Source of the DNA: JAZGGS01 sp963764825
GTDB taxonomy: Bacteria; Bacteroidota; Ignavibacteria; Ignavibacteriales; Ignavibacteriaceae
Length of the DNA stretch: 64,000 bases
NCBI GenBank assembly: GCA_963764825.1
Contig: CAVXUA010000008.1
Span: 186,001 to 250,000, forward strand
Direction of reading: 5' to 3'
Shown: piece after piece, positions 61,859 through 64,000 of the stretch
Layout: each line of letters opens with the position of its first letter
Position numbering within the stretch: position 1 is the first letter of the stretch
Translations under genes and position numbers: made by a program
Notes under the pieces: model-generated
What the model saw: only the letters and a program-made list of their open reading frames with translations
What the model was told of the DNA's origin: nothing
Database searches by the model: none

Positions 61859-62269
61859 TTATAAATCTTTAAAAACTCTTGCAAGTGAATATCCCGGGGC
61901 ATCGATTTGCAAATCTAAAAAATAACCAAACGGTGTTTGCTCAACCTGGAAACCTGAGCTTGTTAATCTTTCATCAATATCATCGAAAATAGATTTAGTA
62001 AAATCCGGTTCTGCTTTACTCTCAGATAAATGTGCAAATGAATGTAAAATAATATGCTTTGTATTGTTTTTGCCTGTAATCCATTTAAGATTTTTTAATA
62101 ATTTTCTCTTTACCGTAGTTTCATTTTCCTCGTCTTCTTTTTCAACCTGGATAAATGCAGCCTGAACATTTTCAAATTTCTTTTTTTCAGTATAATCAGG
62201 CATTGTCTCAATAGTTTTTATGGTTGGATTATACGAGAATTTTTTCATGTAGATCATTAATAATTTCAT
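61859..62269 (-). CDS. Stand-alone threonyl-tRNA-synthetase editing-domain-like protein
   Basis: A 136-residue protein resembling the archaeal ThrRS editing domain (tRNA-Thr_ED), which is related in fold to D-aminoacyl-tRNA deacylases. It has MKLLMIYMKKFSYNPT at the start, AAFIQVEKEDEENE, IILHSFAHLSESKAEP, and the ending VEQTPFGYFLDLQIDAPG followed by YSLARVF. In archaea the domain removes mischarged Ser or D-amino acids from tRNA-Thr. A bacterial stand-alone copy is unusual. I chose ATG at 62269; an ATG at 62320 lies within the neighbouring gene remnant. Fold call by eye. Confidence 0.6.
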   Translation of the reverse strand: MKLLMIYMKKFSYNPTIKTIETMPDYTEKKKFENVQAAFIQVEKEDEENETTVKRKLLKNLKWITGKNNTKHIILHSFAHLSESKAEPDFTKSIFDDIDERLTSSGFQVEQTPFGYFLDLQIDAPGYSLARVFKDL

Positions 62270-62304
62270 AATCTCATTTAATATATTTTTTTTATTCAGA
62301 AGCC

Positions 62305-62432
62305 TTATTTTTTTATCCACTCAGGAAATCTTCCCGGTGCGTAAGGTGTGCCGTGTTCTTCTAAAGTATCTTCAATTTGTTTCACTTCATTATCTATAGA
62401 TTTAAGAAAAATCAAAACATCATCAAAATTAC
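62305..62432 (-). pseudogene. Remnant of BNR/VPS10 gene 3' end, copy 2 (best preserved)
   Basis: The minus strand reads NFDDVLIFLKSIDNEVKQIE and then DTLEEHGTPYAPGRFPEW, IKK and a stop. About 31 of 41 residues match the intact 3' end at 63363 (KFDDVLEFLKSIDDEVKQIE and following). The DNA match covers about 120 bases and stops abruptly at the stop codon of the aspartic protease gene (62429). There is no start codon or ribosome-binding site, and nothing of the family upstream. This is a clear partial duplicate or relic of a paralogue. Confidence 0.85.
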
Positions 62433-63343
62433 TTGAACGGTTCATTAAAAAATGAATTTGGTTTTATATACAATTTTCTATTTGCGTAATCAAATATTAA
62501 ATTGAATCGTCTAAGGGAATCATTTCCAAGAATGGCATCAGCGTTATCCTGTTTTGAACGGGTCTCAGCAGGGGCAAAGGCAGCAGCCACATTGTGTAAT
62601 TCATATGGACCTAAAATCAGTTTTGAAATTTTACCGGTTTTACCATAAATCTCACCACTCAACCCCGTTCCAAGATGTGCATTAACCGTCCCTTCAGGAA
62701 GTGAAAATTTCATACTTGACTTTTCTAATAATTCGATGGCATCACCCGAGGCAAAATCTATATACATAGAAAGAAAAATAGGTGCTTCATCTTTAATTAC
62801 AACATATGCGTCAACCCAAGGAATGTTATTGTCCTTAAAATATAAGGGGAGTTCCGTCCAGCTACTGTCTATTTCTATTTTGCTCTTATCATATAAAGTC
62901 ATTTTATTCTTGTCATAATCTAACTGAGCAATATAATGTCCAAGAATAGAATAACCGATAATACCATTTGTTGGGAATCCTTTGTAAATATCGCTTTGAA
63001 GCATAATGATCCGTTGGTTTTTCAATTCAACATTACCCAGATTAAATTCCGTTGAATCAATCATCAGAGCCGTTGATGGTTCCCCATCACCAGCACCACC
63101 GATACTTACTTCGATTGCATTGGTCAGAGCAAGCGAATCTTTATAGCTCGGATTATAGATCAATATGCCATCAAATGACAATCCAGTATCAAGTAAAATG
63201 TCAGGAATTTCAATGTTTCCAATTTTTACTGTTACAAGCGTAATATTTCTTTTTACTTTAATAGGAATAACATATGTTTCCTGACATTCAGCACAGGAGG
63301 TAAATAGGATAATTGCAAGAAAGAAGATTAATATATTTTTCAT
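62429..63343 (-). CDS. Retropepsin-like aspartic protease, lipoprotein
   Basis: A product of about 305 residues. ATG at 63343 gives a lipoprotein signal IFFLAIILFTSCAECQ (lipobox Cys). The mature part begins TYVIPIKVKRNITLVTVKI and has the aspartyl-protease loop DILLDTGLSFDGIL, then a second, weaker half NADAILGNDSLRRF. The single DTG suggests a retropepsin-like enzyme working as a dimer or with a degenerate second site. It is flanked on both sides by the gene 3' end: intact copy upstream and copy 2 directly after its stop. Confidence 0.8.
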   Translation of the reverse strand: MKNILIFFLAIILFTSCAECQETYVIPIKVKRNITLVTVKIGNIEIPDILLDTGLSFDGILIYNPSYKDSLALTNAIEVSIGGAGDGEPSTALMIDSTEFNLGNVELKNQRIIMLQSDIYKGFPTNGIIGYSILGHYIAQLDYDKNKMTLYDKSKIEIDSSWTELPLYFKDNNIPWVDAYVVIKDEAPIFLSMYIDFASGDAIELLEKSSMKFSLPEGTVNAHLGTGLSGEIYGKTGKISKLILGPYELHNVAAAFAPAETRSKQDNADAILGNDSLRRFNLIFDYANRKLYIKPNSFFNEPFK

Positions 63344-63362
63344 TCTACTTATGTTGTTTAAT

Positions 63363-64000
63363 TTATTCATTCTTTTTCCACTCAGGAAATCTTCCCGGTG
63401 TGTATGGTGCGCCATGCTTTTCTAAAATAGTTTCAATTTGTTTTACTTCATCATCTATAGATTTAAGAAATTCTAATACATCATCAAACTTGCCTGCTGC
63501 ATCATCATAGGATTTTGTAAATGTAGTAGTTGGTGCAGCGGTTGTATTCCATAAAGCAGCGGTTATTAAATCAACACGGTCTTTTATAGAACTTGGAGAT
63601 GCTCCTTCATACCTTCTTCGTAAACCATCTCCGTTCAATTTTCGGTTAAGTTCTTTTAGGTTTAATTCTGCTGCTAAAATTTTGTTATAAGTATCTTCTG
63701 GTACATCTGCTGCTTCAATCACGGCTTTCTTCAGGTAAGATAGTTTATCAACCAATTCTTTACGGTAAGCATTGGCTCCTGTAATTGCTCTTGTTAGCTC
63801 AGCAACTTTTTTATTAAACACATCCAACGCAAGTTTATCTTCAGCAGGAAGAGTTGTGATGTTCAGCGGTTTGCAGGTAAACTTTTGTGGTGGAACTAAT
63901 TCTGCAAAAGTTCCGGTATCAAACTTACTTAGCGAAACGTTATAGTTTCCTGGTACAACCATATAACCTCTATCCGGTTCATTCCACGGAACTGTATTAT
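63363..64000 (-). CDS. BNR/VPS10-type (sortilin-like) glycosyl-hydrolase-like protein, C-terminal part
   Basis: The frame runs in from beyond the right edge; about 212 residues are visible. NEPDRGYMVVPGNYNVSLS, then a helical bundle (KKVAELTRAITGANAYRKEL, TYNKILAAELNLKELNRKL) and the closing LEKHGAPYTPGRFPEWKKNE are typical of the C-terminal region of long BNR/VPS10-like repeat proteins, which are usually about 1,000 residues and secreted. The ATG at 63962 is probably internal. Three further relics of the last 15-45 codons lie to the left at 62305, 57202 and 53213. Confidence 0.8.
   Translation of the reverse strand, partial: NTVPWNEPDRGYMVVPGNYNVSLSKFDTGTFAELVPPQKFTCKPLNITTLPAEDKLALDVFNKKVAELTRAITGANAYRKELVDKLSYLKKAVIEAADVPEDTYNKILAAELNLKELNRKLNGDGLRRRYEGASPSSIKDRVDLITAALWNTTAAPTTTFTKSYDDAAGKFDDVLEFLKSIDDEVKQIETILEKHGAPYTPGRFPEWKKNE

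Noticed and set aside
62270..62320. Longer N-terminus for the ThrRS-editing-like gene from ATG at 62320
   Set aside because: It would run into copy 2 of the VPS10 gene end and add 17 residues unlike the family; the homologous start is at 62269.

Overview
The window looks like a chromosomal segment of a low-GC, Gram-negative member of the Bacteroidota/Chlorobi assemblage, most like Ignavibacteria. This is inferred from gene content, not from a search. The clues are a fused LpxC-FabZ gene, Skp/OmpH paralogues between BamA and LpxD, BNR/VPS10-type, S46 and S9 peptidase families, a membrane pyrophosphatase, and a Bacteroidetes-like TTTG/TAnnTTTG promoter beside ordinary sigma-70-like promoters and clear Shine-Dalgarno sequences. 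No tRNA, rRNA, CRISPR array, integrase or transposase was seen.

Left part (1-6.7 kb): a multi-PAS sensor cut by the window edge, an MlaE-type permease, ilvE, a membrane-anchored hypothetical protein, and a probable SOS operon (lexA, a minimal WYL-like protein, a nuclease-fold-like protein) behind a promoter with two matching 16-bp operators.

Envelope block (6.9-29 kb), all on the + strand: uppS, bamA, two ompH/skp genes, lpxD, lpxC-fabZ, lpxA, a LipM-like acyltransferase, panB, a secreted propeller protein, the two heptose-activation genes rfaE1/rfaE2, a tamB-like gene, rnr, and a very large fusion of an HExxH domain, a TolB-like propeller and an outer-membrane barrel. Together these supply undecaprenyl carrier, lipid A, LPS heptose and outer-membrane protein assembly.

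Translation/housekeeping block (29-46 kb): fmdB, prs, rplY, pth, hppA, rpsF-ssb-rpsR-rplI, rpmB (opposite strand), sua5, a short-chain dehydrogenase, an AmrS-type radical SAM enzyme, a Lon-like protease, a class V aminotransferase, a DUF2911 protein and a phosphohexomutase.

Right part (46-64 kb): an S46 and an S9 peptidase, then an accessory region with GNATs, a DUF4442 protein, a zinc alcohol dehydrogenase, a GAF protein, a spondin-domain lipoprotein, a compact D-amino-acid-like operon (DUF1611, PLP racemase, VanX-like dipeptidase), a small basic protein, an RRM protein, a stand-alone ThrRS-editing-like domain, a retropepsin-like lipoprotein, and the 3' end of a BNR/VPS10-type gene. Three further copies of the extreme 3' end of that gene lie between these genes. 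They are progressively shorter and more diverged with distance from the intact gene, and are the most interesting structure in the window.

Data quality: about 40 single-base frame breaks hit almost every long gene between 3.3 and 46.5 kb, including essential ones, often at homopolymers. None is seen from 46.6 to 64 kb. I treat the broken genes as real genes with probable sequence errors and give the full merged span.
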